A stretch of DNA of 64,000 nucleotides from Cognatishimia activa (GCF_026016445.1 NZ_CP096147.1:1648501-1712500); one strand, 5' to 3'. Positions 1-9,022 are shown, counted from the stretch's first letter. Notes: generated by a model not told the origin, from the letters alone. A program made the numbers and translations.

Positions 1-2
1 AG

Positions 3-152
3 AATGCCGCTGATCAAATCGCGCATTGGTTGCCTACCGCGCGCGCGGCACCCATTGATCCGCGCATCGGCTTTATTCGCAAGAATTACGGCGCTGAAGC
101 CGTCATTCGCCCTCTGATCGATACCTATTGCGGTCGGAGGGTTGAGCAATGA
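3..152 (+). CDS. C-terminal end of a probable glycosyltransferase (5' end outside window)
   Basis: Only the last 49 codons are present, open from base 3. The segment RIGFIRKNYGAEAVI followed by a short helix resembles the C-terminal helix of GT-B (group 1) glycosyltransferases, but this is too little for a firm family call. Its stop overlaps the next start codon as ATGA at 149-152, which indicates cotranscription and translational coupling with the MurG-like gene that follows. Inference: both belong to one glycoconjugate or surface-sugar operon. Confidence 0.5.
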   Translation, partial: NAADQIAHWLPTARAAPIDPRIGFIRKNYGAEAVIRPLIDTYCGRRVEQ

Positions 153-1918
153 GCAGCACCAACACTCCACATCGCGTCGGTGTATTGGGCGCACAATACG
201 ATCCTCTTGGGCAGCTCCTAGAAGATCAGGTCGGCCACGAGAACACAATCTTTCTCCCCATCATCACGCCGCCGACCACTCCAGAGCAACTCGATGAGAT
301 CATTGTACTTTCACAGCATGATGCACTTGCCCATTTTCCAGAGCTTGCGGCGTCTGCCCTTCCTTGCAGTATTGTATTGCGCCGAAATGACGCGCTTCAG
401 GAACCGCACGATTGGCTGATGACCCTCAGGATGTTGGCAAACTGTGTGAAAGAATGCACCAAGACATCGATTAAGCTCCACGCCATCACCGAGGTCGCTG
501 CAACTGAGCTGTCCGAGCTTCTCGATATGCAAATATTGCCTTGCCCTGATCTGGTCTCGGTCGCTCCCCGCGAAACCAGTCTTCCTGTGGATCGACAAAA
601 CATCGAAGCGACTTTTTTTCTTGATGAGGCTGCGCAAGACCGAGAAGCCCGCAAAATCGAAGTCACTGCCCTATCTTGGGCAAAGCTCAGAAGGCTTTCG
701 CGTATCCGACCTCAAAACCCGAAGGACACGGACCTTCAAGACCTCGCCGATTACGCCAGCGCAGGTCGTGTGAGCAACACAACAGCAAAGCCCCAAAACA
801 CGCTCAAACTGCTATCCGTCGTGCCCAACGGGGTAGGTCTTGGGCATATTACTCGAATGATGGCGCTGGCAGCGGCTCTCAAGTCGCAGCGGAACACAGA
901 AGTGACTTTCTGGTGTTTCTCGCGGGCGGCAGAAATCTTGCAAGCTGCTGGATACCCGATTGTCCTGCGCCAAACCGCTGCGCATTTGAAGGCCCACCCG
1001 CCGGATTGGCGTGCCTTTGAAACGCAGGAATTCGCTCTGCTTCTGCAGACTTTGAAGCCTGATATCGTCGCCTATGACGGTGCCATGATTGACCCCTTTG
1101 TCTTTGACGCTCTGAGAATGCCAGGATGTGGAAAAAGCGCGTTCCTTTGGGTTCGCCGAGGTATGCTTGCACCAGATTCCGATCCGCTCTTCATGGAGAA
1201 CGAGCAGTTCTGCGATCTGATCCTTGAGCCCGGCGATCTTGCCGTTGCCGTCGACCAAGGTCCCACACGCACCCGCAAAGCTGACAAACGCGGCTTCTGC
1301 CGGTCTTATGAGACCAAACCCGTCTCTCTGGCGGTCGGCATGCCAGCCTGTACGCCACGCGAAGCCAAGAAGCGTATGGCGCTCGGACGTGGCAAACACT
1401 GCCTCGTGTCTCTCGGTGGTGCCTTTGGCGATTGGGATGCGCTCGAATCAGCTTTGGTGTCTCAGGCGCAGAAACATAAAATTAAACTGATCTGGGCACA
1501 GAGCCCGCTTGCTGCACCGCCCCAATCACAAGGCACGTTGGTCCGTCGGCTGTTCCCCCTTAGCCGCTACCTTCCGGGGATCGATGGTGTTGTGACTGCA
1601 ACGGGGTACAATAGCTTTCACGAATTGATGCTGACCTACGACAAGCCGGTACTTTTTGCGCCCACCAATCACATCCGCATGGATGATCAGGTTGCGCGAG
1701 CCAACTATGCGGCGCAACAAGGGTGGGCCTCCGTGGTTCGTGCTGATCTTCCAGATGAGTCAGAGCATCAGATTTCTGATTTCATGCAGCAGATCAAAGC
1801 AGGTCGAACCTATCCCGCACGCCCGACTGAATCCCTTGATGCCGTAAGTCTCAACGATCAGATCAATCGCATGTTGGCGCCCTATGAAAGCCACGTCGTT
1901 CAGGAGGTTTCAGTATGA
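149..1918 (+). CDS. MurG-like GT-B glycosyltransferase with N-terminal extension
   Basis: 589 residues. The first 210 residues match nothing I recognise. From about residue 220 the protein looks like a GT-B (GT28/MurG-like) transferase: a Gly-rich loop GVGLGHITRMMALAAAL near 228-244, typical of the N-terminal Rossmann domain, and a C-terminal nucleotide-sugar binding region with TATGYNSFHELM and MDDQVARANYA. That arrangement (sugar-nucleotide loop, then an acidic/polar DDQ) is what MurG and related UDP-sugar transferases show. It probably acts in the cytoplasm or at the inner-membrane face on a surface glycan; donor and acceptor are unknown. It overlaps both neighbours by 4 bases (ATGA), so a tight operon is evident. 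It is not murG itself: there is no cell-division context and the protein is much longer than MurG. Confidence 0.65.
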   Translation: MSSTNTPHRVGVLGAQYDPLGQLLEDQVGHENTIFLPIITPPTTPEQLDEIIVLSQHDALAHFPELAASALPCSIVLRRNDALQEPHDWLMTLRMLANCVKECTKTSIKLHAITEVAATELSELLDMQILPCPDLVSVAPRETSLPVDRQNIEATFFLDEAAQDREARKIEVTALSWAKLRRLSRIRPQNPKDTDLQDLADYASAGRVSNTTAKPQNTLKLLSVVPNGVGLGHITRMMALAAALKSQRNTEVTFWCFSRAAEILQAAGYPIVLRQTAAHLKAHPPDWRAFETQEFALLLQTLKPDIVAYDGAMIDPFVFDALRMPGCGKSAFLWVRRGMLAPDSDPLFMENEQFCDLILEPGDLAVAVDQGPTRTRKADKRGFCRSYETKPVSLAVGMPACTPREAKKRMALGRGKHCLVSLGGAFGDWDALESALVSQAQKHKIKLIWAQSPLAAPPQSQGTLVRRLFPLSRYLPGIDGVVTATGYNSFHELMLTYDKPVLFAPTNHIRMDDQVARANYAAQQGWASVVRADLPDESEHQISDFMQQIKAGRTYPARPTESLDAVSLNDQINRMLAPYESHVVQEVSV

Positions 1919-2487
1919 GTTCGTCCTATGCACCCTCTTCACTTTTGCGCCGCCTGACCCGTGAAAATAAGACCATGGGCCCACGTCTGGCACAGCTTGA
2001 ATTTCAAAACCTTTCCAAAGAATTGGATCAAGACGATCTCTTTGATCTGGCGCTTGATTTTCCTAACGACAAAATGGCTGATCCGCTTACGCCACCCAAT
2101 ATTTCAATGACGCCCTTCGCAGATCATCTGCCGTCGTTAAACGTCACACTGGGGCGCACAGCTTGGTCCCCTGATGCCGCGGCTCTGCCGGTGGTTGGAG
2201 TCTTGGTGCGGAACGTCGAAAGCTCTGTTCTGCGCCCTGCTTTGAAGGCGCTTTTACGCAAGCATTACATTGAGCCTTTTGCCCGCTATGTATTCCTCTG
2301 TGAGGTGATGCGCCCGATCCCTTTCCTCGGTCGATACGAGTTCACATACGAGTACATCGGGCAGCAGAAACCGCTTGAGATCGCCCAGAGGATGCGACGC
2401 AGATATGGGATGGTGCAACTACGTGATTTGACCTCTGGCCAAGCACTCTGGAAAGCCATGAGCAATCCTTCGCCCGCAGGCGGCTGA
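1915..2487 (+). CDS. Conserved hypothetical protein of the glycosyltransferase operon
   Basis: 190 residues, no signal peptide and no clear membrane segment. The start ATG overlaps the upstream stop (ATGA, 1915-1918), so it is translated with the glycosyltransferase gene. The N-terminal half is polar and Asp/Pro-rich; the C-terminal half contains a more conserved-looking stretch (LRKHYIEPFARYVFLCEVM, then PFLGRYEFTYEYIG). I do not recognise the family. The position suggests an accessory role in the same surface-sugar pathway, for example as a regulator or partner of the transferases, but that is inference from context only. Confidence 0.6.
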   Translation: MSSSYAPSSLLRRLTRENKTMGPRLAQLEFQNLSKELDQDDLFDLALDFPNDKMADPLTPPNISMTPFADHLPSLNVTLGRTAWSPDAAALPVVGVLVRNVESSVLRPALKALLRKHYIEPFARYVFLCEVMRPIPFLGRYEFTYEYIGQQKPLEIAQRMRRRYGMVQLRDLTSGQALWKAMSNPSPAGG

Positions 2488-2626
2488 ATCTTGCCTGCCA
2501 CAATTATGTAAAATTTTATTCGTGACCTCGTGAAAAAGCTTTTCTAAACCCCCGGCAGGTATCATTGTGAAGGCGCAGTCAAAGAGCGCATAGGAATGTG
2601 CCGCTAAACGGATTGAGGACGACAGT

Positions 2627-2926
2627 ATGAAAAAGCCTATCGTAGGTGCGCTGTTGGTGTGCGCCGCGCTGGTTTCCACACAGGCAGTATCAGCAGCAAC
2701 ATGTGCAGACCGGGATCATGTCACCACTCAGCTTGCTGAGCGTTTTGGTGAAGCTCCGGTGGCCAACCAGATCAGCCATAGCAACCGCGTTCTGGAGGTC
2801 TTCGCCTCCCCCGGTGCTAAGACTTGGTCCATTGTGATCACTCTACCCGAACGCAACCTGTCTTGCCTTGCAGCAACAGGAAAAGGCCAGGCCCCTCTGA
2901 AGCGCACTTTGGGTTCGCTTTCTTAA
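2627..2926 (+). CDS. Small exported protein of unknown function
   Basis: 99 residues starting MKKPIVGALLVCAALVS with a textbook Sec signal peptide and an AxA-type cleavage site near residue 24 (VSAA). The mature part is about 75 residues with two cysteines (TCADR near the new N-terminus and LSCLAA near the end) that could form a periplasmic disulfide. A GAGGAC-type ribosome site precedes the ATG. It stands alone between the glycosyltransferase operon and the convergent minus-strand cluster. No family recognised; location in periplasm or medium follows from the signal peptide. Confidence 0.7.
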   Translation: MKKPIVGALLVCAALVSTQAVSAATCADRDHVTTQLAERFGEAPVANQISHSNRVLEVFASPGAKTWSIVITLPERNLSCLAATGKGQAPLKRTLGSLS

Positions 2927-2962
2927 GAACCTGACCTTCTTAGGCCTCACAGGCCGTACTCG

Positions 2963-2994
2963 TTAACGCACTCTCATGTGGGCGTTAGTCTTTT
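2963..2994 (+). terminator. Possible intrinsic terminator after the small exported protein gene
   Basis: TAACGC (2964-2969) pairs with GCGTTA (2982-2987) and the hairpin is followed by a short run of T at 2991-2994. The stem is short and the T run modest, so this is only moderately supported. It lies between convergent genes. Confidence 0.4.
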
Positions 2995-3464
2995 CAGCCG
3001 TGGCCACCATCGCAGTCACCACCACCGCCACCCCAGGCGTTCCAGAGCCACCAATCCAAGTGAGACCCTGAGTCTGGGATTTCGATTTTCAGCGAGGTGC
3101 GCACAGCGAAATACTGTGCCATCTGGCTTGAATTCCCACGCGAGATGATGGTGTCGAGCCAGCGGGCATCCAATGCCGCAACCCCCGCATCATCCACCAG
3201 CGCATACGAGGTGCGCACGGCGAATTCGATATTGTTGTCCAGATCGGCCATCGACAGGATGTCTTCGAGCTCTGGAGGCAAATCGATGATGTTTTGGCCG
3301 CTGTCGAGCTCCCCACGCAGCTGATCCCAATTTGCATTCAGCTTCTCCAGCTCATTGGGCATCGGTGGTGCTACGACCGCAGAAGCGCGTGATACCGCGA
3401 TAGCACCGATGATCAGGCCTTTGACAACCGTTGAAGCGGCACGAAGTTTTGATTTAATACGCAT
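2994..3464 (-). CDS. Exported protein with Gly/Cys/His C-terminal tail, unknown function
   Basis: 156 residues with an N-terminal signal peptide (positive start MRIKSKLR, hydrophobic GLIIGAIAV, then ASA). The mature domain is acidic and mostly helical by composition. The last residues are striking: two Trp clusters followed by WGGGGGDCDGGHG at the very C terminus, with a single Cys between two Asp. Such a tail could bind metal, act as a sorting or secretion signal, or be a modification site; nothing in the sequence decides. It starts only 3 bases after the stop of the 333-residue exported protein gene, with a GGGG-type ribosome site, so the two form an operon. No family recognised. Confidence 0.65.
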   Translation of the reverse strand: MRIKSKLRAASTVVKGLIIGAIAVSRASAVVAPPMPNELEKLNANWDQLRGELDSGQNIIDLPPELEDILSMADLDNNIEFAVRTSYALVDDAGVAALDARWLDTIISRGNSSQMAQYFAVRTSLKIEIPDSGSHLDWWLWNAWGGGGGDCDGGHG

Positions 3465-3467
3465 CTC

Positions 3468-4469
3468 TTACCCCTCCTCAGTTGCAAAGATGATCCCGGC
3501 GACGGAGAAATCGTTACTCGCGTCGAACGGTGCAAAGAACGTCAGCCCATCCAGGCCTGCCGCATCGATCAGTTCGGTGCGCACTTCGCCGTTAGACATA
3601 TCTACGGAGGTCCGCTTGCGTTCAGCCACCTGACGCAGGTTGTTCAGCGCCTGATCATTGTCAGCAATCCGCTCTACCGCATCAAAGTTGCTCGTCCCAA
3701 CCGCAAAGAGGTTTGTGCCGTGGAATTCCGCCAGGATCGGCGTCAGATCGATTTCAACCGTTTCCACACCTTCAAAAATCGACCGCTTGTCTTTATCGAT
3801 GGTGCCAATTGGGTTTTCCAAAAGAATGTCCAGCTCGGTTGAAGTGCCGCTTGGCGCCAGAACCGTGATGGATTCATCTTGAATAATCACCCGCCGACGC
3901 AGGTCGCCATTCTCTTTGAAATTCAGCGAGACTTCCTGATTGAAAGACGCCCAAGGCAGGCGATCTTCTGCAGAGAAAGTTTCCTTGCGAATCTCCTGAT
4001 CCCCAACCACCAGTCCTAGCCCGGCGATTTCAGCATCTACTGGCTCGTTCTCCACCCGATCGGTCAGGTAAGAGCCATAGCGACGGTCTTCTGTATGGAA
4101 GAGATCACTGTACCATATGGTCTCCACGGTCTGCGGTGACGCAAAGCGCACTTCCAACCGTTCTTCAAAATCAATCTCGTCGTTCTGAGCTCCATCCTGA
4201 ATGCCGAGACCATCTATTGGATCCCAATATATGGTAGCTTGGCTCCAAGTTTCCCCGTCATCGTTCATGCGCGTGGCGCGCAACGAGATATTCCCAACGG
4301 TGCATTCGTGTTTCCCCAAACACCCCTTAAAAATTAACGCCCTAAAGTCAATAGCTTGCCGCAATTCACTATCGATCCGCGACAGGCTTTGAGCCTCTAC
4401 AGCCGTCCCTCCTCCTAAGAGTGGGACTGCTGCCACAAGGGCAAAACAGTTCATCCACTTAGTTAACAT
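3468..4469 (-). CDS. Exported protein of unknown function
   Basis: 333 residues. Signal peptide at the N terminus (MLTKWMNCFALVAAVPLLGG, cleavage after VEA near residue 26). The mature part is rich in beta-prone segments and acidic residues, with one CxxxxC pair (KGCLGKHECTV, about residues 49-59) that may form a disulfide. A GGGAGAAG ribosome site lies just before ATG. It is the first gene of a two-gene unit with the 156-residue tail protein downstream. I do not recognise a domain. The surrounding genes (TolC-like channel, Sel1 protein, type I secretion locus) suggest a cell-envelope role. Confidence 0.65.
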   Translation of the reverse strand: MLTKWMNCFALVAAVPLLGGGTAVEAQSLSRIDSELRQAIDFRALIFKGCLGKHECTVGNISLRATRMNDDGETWSQATIYWDPIDGLGIQDGAQNDEIDFEERLEVRFASPQTVETIWYSDLFHTEDRRYGSYLTDRVENEPVDAEIAGLGLVVGDQEIRKETFSAEDRLPWASFNQEVSLNFKENGDLRRRVIIQDESITVLAPSGTSTELDILLENPIGTIDKDKRSIFEGVETVEIDLTPILAEFHGTNLFAVGTSNFDAVERIADNDQALNNLRQVAERKRTSVDMSNGEVRTELIDAAGLDGLTFFAPFDASNDFSVAGIIFATEEG

Positions 4470-4721
4470 TTTACTTCTCCCGCTTGGCCTCCATGGCCCG
4501 AAATTTCGGACGCAAAGACACTTATTTTATGCTTTAAAAATAACGCATTATGGGAGTTTTGGGGGAAGTCTTTAGATTATTAACCTAAAGGGTAAGTGGG
4601 GCCTTTTTGCCAATCGCGCTACATCAAGCGATTTTTGATGCGGCCCCACTATATCTTGTGGTCTTACTGGTTAGAGCGAAATTGCAACAATACCAGGAAA
4701 AATACTGACCTAATCGCCCGG

Positions 4722-5828
4722 TCAGTTACTCGCCGTCTGGCTGAGTCGCGCCGCTTTTTCAGCACCGATTGCGCGGGCAATCAGAAGAGAACTATCGTAG
4801 TTCACCGGCCCATGTTTGCACGTCTCGAAGATGTCGTTTTTCCGGCAATAGGCAAAGACTGAGCGAATGGTGCGCGTGGTCAGTTTGCCTGTTGCAGGCC
4901 CGGAATATGCATCAAGCGCAGCCAGTTCTTTCTGAAGCAGATAGACAAAGGCGGTCTTTTCAATCCCCCTAAGGCGAAGCGCGGCTTTCACAAAAGGTTC
5001 ACCTGTGGCCGGTTCCAGCTGAGCCGTCAACTTACGCGCTGACGCAGAATGATTGAGATAGTCATATTCCGCGCTCACAATCTCAGCCAGCTGCTTGCTT
5101 TCAGGCAATAAATCGATGTGATTGGCAACCAAATCACGATGACGTTTTGCAGCGTTTGGAATGTATCGATCAAGACGCAAATAAGCGCGCGCCAGAACAT
5201 CTGCAGCTCGGCCATCTCCTTTTTCAAGGTTCGCTTCCATCGCCGAGACAACACCGACCACATCAAGGCCTTGAACACGCGTCGATCTTTTTTCATGGCT
5301 TCGCAATACAATCTTCGCGGCTCGGCTATCCCCTGCCAGCGCAAGATCAGCAAAAATGGCGTTCGCATCCGCACGAGACCCCCCAATGCCATCTTGATAA
5401 AGCTCTGCAAGTGCGAGTTGAGCCCGCTGGCCATCCTGCTGCGCAGCCATTTCTTTCAATGTGGCCAATCCAACATCTGGTTGGGACACCGCTCCAAAAT
5501 CGCTTCGTGCGTGATGAACCGCAAGGAGATGCCGCGCGTAACCGCTTCCGGCATCGCTAGCGGCCGTGAAACTTTTCAGAGCATCCTCACCCTGCCCCAA
5601 AGCCACCTGCAATTGAGCCATTCTTAACAAAGACTTACGGTTTCCTTGATCATAAAGCCCCTGCTGAATATCCAAGGCCTTCGCTAGATCCGCCTCGGTA
5701 CTTGCCGTTTTGCGCAGCGTCTCGGCCATGTTGTAGGCTTCTTTGATCTCTGCGGCGTCCATCGCTGACAATGGCATTGCCAGACAGAGACAAATCGCGC
5801 TTGTACTTAGTATTTTGAAATGTCCCAT
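4722..5828 (-). CDS. Exported Sel1/TPR-like repeat protein
   Basis: 368 residues with a signal peptide ending near SAMDAAE (residues 20-27). The central region is helical-repeat in character: segments such as SLLRMAQLQVALGQGEDAL and AQLALAELYQDGIGG are typical of Sel1-like/TPR repeats, which mediate protein-protein contacts in envelope assembly (for example AlgK-type scaffolds). The C-terminal 70 residues (ALDAYSGPATGKLTTRTIRSV, then two Cys) faintly resemble a peptidoglycan-binding or lysozyme-like helix bundle; this is uncertain. It follows the TolC-like gene by 62 bases on the same strand with a strong ribosome site (GAGGAAGG), so a shared transcript is likely. Probable role: periplasmic scaffold in envelope export. 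Confidence 0.65.
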   Translation of the reverse strand: MGHFKILSTSAICLCLAMPLSAMDAAEIKEAYNMAETLRKTASTEADLAKALDIQQGLYDQGNRKSLLRMAQLQVALGQGEDALKSFTAASDAGSGYARHLLAVHHARSDFGAVSQPDVGLATLKEMAAQQDGQRAQLALAELYQDGIGGSRADANAIFADLALAGDSRAAKIVLRSHEKRSTRVQGLDVVGVVSAMEANLEKGDGRAADVLARAYLRLDRYIPNAAKRHRDLVANHIDLLPESKQLAEIVSAEYDYLNHSASARKLTAQLEPATGEPFVKAALRLRGIEKTAFVYLLQKELAALDAYSGPATGKLTTRTIRSVFAYCRKNDIFETCKHGPVNYDSSLLIARAIGAEKAARLSQTASN

Positions 5829-5890
5829 TTCCTTCCTCCCCTAGTGAAACAAACACATAAATTGGCAAACGGGCCCGAAGGCCCGTTGGT

Positions 5891-7258
5891 TTAGTTCGTT
5901 TGTGTGATGGGCTGCACAGCGCTGCCTGCACCCAGAGCAATCTGCAAAGCGACATAGTTCAACGCGCGTTGACGTCGGTTCTGTGCCAGGTTGGCCTCAG
6001 CTGTCAGCTTGTTGCGTTGCAGCCGTACAAAATCGAGCACCGACAATTCCTGTGCTTTGAAGAGTTCGCGCGATAGATTCAGCGCCTCACTGTTCAATTT
6101 GACCGCCTGACCAGACGACCCAACCGCATTGTTCAGCTTGCGTTGGGCAACAAGTAGCGTTTCGACTTCCTCCATCGCCAAAAGCACCCGCGATTTCCAT
6201 TGCAAGAATGCAGCGTCCGCCCGCGCGTGCCGCGCTTTGACAGTGGCTTTCAACGCACCTTGATTGAAAATCGGAATGTTCAATCCCAGGATCGAGATCC
6301 CGTTTCGAGCTGGCGATAGATCACTGCGCCCTAAAATCGTTCCCGTAAGATCAAGCGTTGGATATTGATCCGCTTCCGCGACGTTCAACTCTGCGACCGC
6401 CACCTTATAGGCGCTTTCTGCGCTGCGAATATCGGGGCGATTTGACAAAAGATCGGCCGGCACGCCTGACGAGGCACGGAACCTTGGACGCGGTTGCCCG
6501 TTGTAATTGAGGTTCACTTCATTCACCCCGGCCACTTTGCCCAGCAATGTCGCAATGCGATTTTTCTGCCGCTCAACTTCGATGATAAGTACGGAAATTT
6601 CTGCGCGTGTTTCTGAAATCTCGGCAGTTGGCTGCAATACCTCCAACCGCGTTGTAGCGCCTTCGCGTTCAAGGATATCAAGGTCAGCCGCTGTCTGCTG
6701 CCAAGATTTAAGCTCTTGGTATTTCAATCCCAGTCGCTTCTGAACAAAGCGCAGATCGATATAGGCCGTCGTGAGGTTGGACAGCAACAGAAGCCGCGCT
6801 GCATCAAGTTCTGCCAATGCAATTTGCGCCCGCGCTTGTGCAGCAGCACTGCGATAGCGCTGACTTCCCAAAATCGTGGCCCGTCCGGTGATCGACGCCA
6901 GATCACGGTTCCCGCCTAGGGCACTATCTGCCACTTGCGTTTCGATCCGACCACTAACATCCACGACAGCCGCTGAGGTTAATGCCAATGCATCTGCCTC
7001 TTCTACCCGCAACCGCGCCTGGGCCAATTGAATATTGTCCTTCAAGGCAATTGCCACGAGGCTTTCCAGGGTTGGATCCCGGAAGTCCCTCCACCATGGC
7101 GCTTTTACAGATACTTTTTTAACCGTCGCATCCGGCGCGGAAAACTTGGCCGGTAGCGGTGTGGTTGGTTCTTTGTATTCTGTGATTTCCCCGCAGCTCA
7201 CCAAAAAGGCGCTGCATATGCCTCCCAAAATAAATTTCGGCGCAATGAAAGTCCCCAT
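5891..7258 (-). CDS. TolC/NodT-family outer-membrane efflux or secretion lipoprotein
   Basis: 455 residues, the normal size of the family. A lipoprotein signal ends in the lipobox LVSC (Cys22), which is characteristic of the NodT/OprM branch. Two long homologous halves of alpha-helical hairpin plus short beta strands follow, with family landmarks such as LSNLTTAYIDLRF, LSNRPDIRSAESAYKVA (about residue 273) and GALKATVKARHARADAAF. Such proteins form trimeric channels through the outer membrane for RND pumps or type I secretion. No RND pump is nearby; two type I ABC/HlyD pairs lie 6-13 kb away on the other strand, so this is a natural candidate for their outer-membrane partner. Strong ribosome site (AGGAGAAGG). 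Confidence 0.88.
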   Translation of the reverse strand: MGTFIAPKFILGGICSAFLVSCGEITEYKEPTTPLPAKFSAPDATVKKVSVKAPWWRDFRDPTLESLVAIALKDNIQLAQARLRVEEADALALTSAAVVDVSGRIETQVADSALGGNRDLASITGRATILGSQRYRSAAAQARAQIALAELDAARLLLLSNLTTAYIDLRFVQKRLGLKYQELKSWQQTAADLDILEREGATTRLEVLQPTAEISETRAEISVLIIEVERQKNRIATLLGKVAGVNEVNLNYNGQPRPRFRASSGVPADLLSNRPDIRSAESAYKVAVAELNVAEADQYPTLDLTGTILGRSDLSPARNGISILGLNIPIFNQGALKATVKARHARADAAFLQWKSRVLLAMEEVETLLVAQRKLNNAVGSSGQAVKLNSEALNLSRELFKAQELSVLDFVRLQRNKLTAEANLAQNRRQRALNYVALQIALGAGSAVQPITQTN

Positions 7259-7418
7259 TTACCTTCTCCTACTGTCGCCAAATTGAAAACTCTTTTCAAT
7301 TTCCTCATCTGTCGCGTCGGGACGACAAAACGTGCCCAACCCCACAGATCACGTGCGAGATCTGCGCCCCCTTAATTCTAGTGGATTCAGTCAGTCAGTT
7401 TGCATGCCGCTTTCTGCG

Positions 7419-7955
7419 TCACGCGGGGAATTTGTACCTCAGTACAAGATCCCAAATATCTACATTCAGCTGGCGTAGGCGTCCGATGCTTTCATCGATA
7501 CTGGACGCTTCCCCTTGGGTGACCGGTTCAGTTTTACCCACCCGGATGTCTTTACGCCGATCCTGAATGCGCATCATAATCGTCTGCAGTTGCCCCTCTT
7601 CCGGGTCAAACGAATAGATGCAGTGGTTGTACTTGTTACGGAGCGCTGCCTCCCGCGTCAGACGCGAGGTCAAAGCCAGCACCTCATCTCGAAGCTTCAC
7701 ATCAACCCTCGACATCTTGGCCAACCTTTGCACCAGATCCACTCGTGCACGTGTCGTGCTGAGAGTGAGGAAGATGACGACAGCCACGTCCTTTTCAACG
7801 CTCGCCAACCCTGCAATCAAATGGATCAACAGGCTTTCAGTATTGGTCCAAGTGTAATTCAGGCGACCGACGCGCTGCAAAACGCCGTCCAGAACGTCTT
7901 CTGGCGCTTGAGGTGAATTTGCAGCACCAGCAGCAGCCATTTTAAGGCCGTGCAT
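7419..7955 (-). CDS. Conserved hypothetical cytoplasmic protein
   Basis: About 178 residues, helical, with no signal peptide. The start is uncertain: a TTG at 7973, an ATG at 7955 and an ATG at 7940 are all in frame and none has a good ribosome site. I give the first ATG. The gene overlaps or abuts the 3' end of the LuxR-type gene (stop at 7942-7944), so expression is probably coupled to it. The segment TESLLIHLIAGLA, then TRARVDLVQRLA and LRNKYNHCIYSF, resembles small helical proteins seen next to regulators, but I cannot name a family. It sits between regulator and TolC-like channel and could be a modulator of that system. Confidence 0.55.
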   Translation of the reverse strand: MHGLKMAAAGAANSPQAPEDVLDGVLQRVGRLNYTWTNTESLLIHLIAGLASVEKDVAVVIFLTLSTTRARVDLVQRLAKMSRVDVKLRDEVLALTSRLTREAALRNKYNHCIYSFDPEEGQLQTIMMRIQDRRKDIRVGKTEPVTQGEASSIDESIGRLRQLNVDIWDLVLRYKFPA

Positions 7956-8706
7956 GTTGGCTGGTTGCGACAAACTTCATCGCAGCAGCAGTGCGATTGC
8001 TCACTTGCAGCTTGGTGATGATGTGGTGAATGTGTAGTTTGATTGTGTGTTCAGACACGCGAAGTTTTGCGGCGATTTGCTTGTTCTGCAAACCGTTTAC
8101 AACTTCTTCCATCACAGCCACTTCCCGCTCTGTCAGCACATCCTTTTGAACAGGCTCGACCTCTGAAGGCTCAGCTGCAACTTGCGCGACCGGAACCTGC
8201 GGCACAGGCTGTCCCTGCACCTCTGGTGGGAAATATTCGCCGCCACTTAAAAAGAGACGCATCACAGCCAACCAGATGTCGATGCTTTGGTTCATAGGCA
8301 AAAAGCCCTGAACTTCGGAAGTGCCACCAAGCCGTTCAAACACACCCTGCGCATCTGCTTCGTTCCAGTAGGCAATAACAAATCCAGGCACTTGCTGATG
8401 TGGGAACTCGGATGCATCAAGACGCGCAAGATCGCGCACTTTCCGAAGCACCGTATCGCAAACGCAAGCGTCAACAATAACCAATCTTATTCCTGATGAT
8501 TGAGCCTCCATCGAGAGCAGGAAATCCTCAACGGATTCATGTCGCACCGGTAGAATATCTTCGATTTCTTCGTCCACAATTCGCAAAACAGTCTGTGTGA
8601 AACTCTTTTGCGGTCCAATAAATATGGCGACCTCAGTGTCGGCGATGGAAGCGTCAATCTTGTTCGCTTCCAAAGTCAACGGCGCCACAGCTTTTACACT
8701 CGGCAT
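7942..8706 (-). CDS. LuxR/FixJ-type transcriptional regulator
   Basis: 254 residues from the ATG at 8706-8704, which has GGAGGG five bases upstream; a GTG at 8754 is in frame but lacks such a site. The last 65 residues are a GerE-type helix-turn-helix, LTEREVAVMEEVVNGLQNKQ, followed by SEHTIKLHIHHIITKLQV, as in NarL/FixJ/LuxR DNA-binding domains. The N-terminal 130 residues look like a receiver-like fold (strand LVIVDACVCD) but I see no complete phosphoacceptor pocket, so it may be an atypical, phosphorylation-independent receiver. No sensor kinase is adjacent. It reads away from the type I secretion locus across a 726-base gap and is the best candidate regulator of both flanks. Confidence 0.8.
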   Translation of the reverse strand: MPSVKAVAPLTLEANKIDASIADTEVAIFIGPQKSFTQTVLRIVDEEIEDILPVRHESVEDFLLSMEAQSSGIRLVIVDACVCDTVLRKVRDLARLDASEFPHQQVPGFVIAYWNEADAQGVFERLGGTSEVQGFLPMNQSIDIWLAVMRLFLSGGEYFPPEVQGQPVPQVPVAQVAAEPSEVEPVQKDVLTEREVAVMEEVVNGLQNKQIAAKLRVSEHTIKLHIHHIITKLQVSNRTAAAMKFVATSQHARP

Positions 8707-8798
8707 TCGTCCCTCCAACGCAGTAACAACGGGTCCCTCCCCGCTGCCAAACACTAGTTACAAAGCGTCGCTTTTCCTCCTTAAAGGAAGCTATACAC

Positions 8799-8991
8799 TT
8801 ATCCCCATCTGCTCGAAGTAGCCAAGAAACAGTGCGCCTTCTTAAGTCAGTGCGCAGTTGACGTTTTTTGTTTGAAAACAACCTCTAAACGATAAGACGG
8901 CAATAAAGACTCCGTCAATTAATCGAATTACTAGTGCGCTTATCCACAGGTTATCCCCAACTAATCTAAAGATTATGTCAACTTATCCAAA
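8799..8991 (+). promoter_or_regulatory. Cluster of four DnaA-box-like 9-mers
   Basis: TTATCCCCA (8799), TTATCCACA (8940), TTATCCCCA (8951) and TTATCCAAA (8983), all in one orientation. TTATCCACA is the consensus high-affinity DnaA box in Escherichia coli and the others differ at one or two bases. The group borders an AT-rich stretch. This could be a DnaA-regulated promoter or, less likely, an origin-like site; chance occurrence in AT-rich DNA is also possible. Confidence 0.35.
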
Positions 8992-9003
8992 GCGTTTCAA
9001 TCT

Positions 9004-9022
9004 CATAATGAAACTCATTATG
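9004..9022. promoter_or_regulatory. Perfect palindrome, candidate operator
   Basis: CATAATGA (9004-9011), spacer AAC, TCATTATG (9015-9022): perfect 8-bp arms with a 3-base spacer, the geometry of a dimeric repressor or activator site. It lies in the gap shared by the LuxR-type gene and the secretion locus and may control either. Confidence 0.45.
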
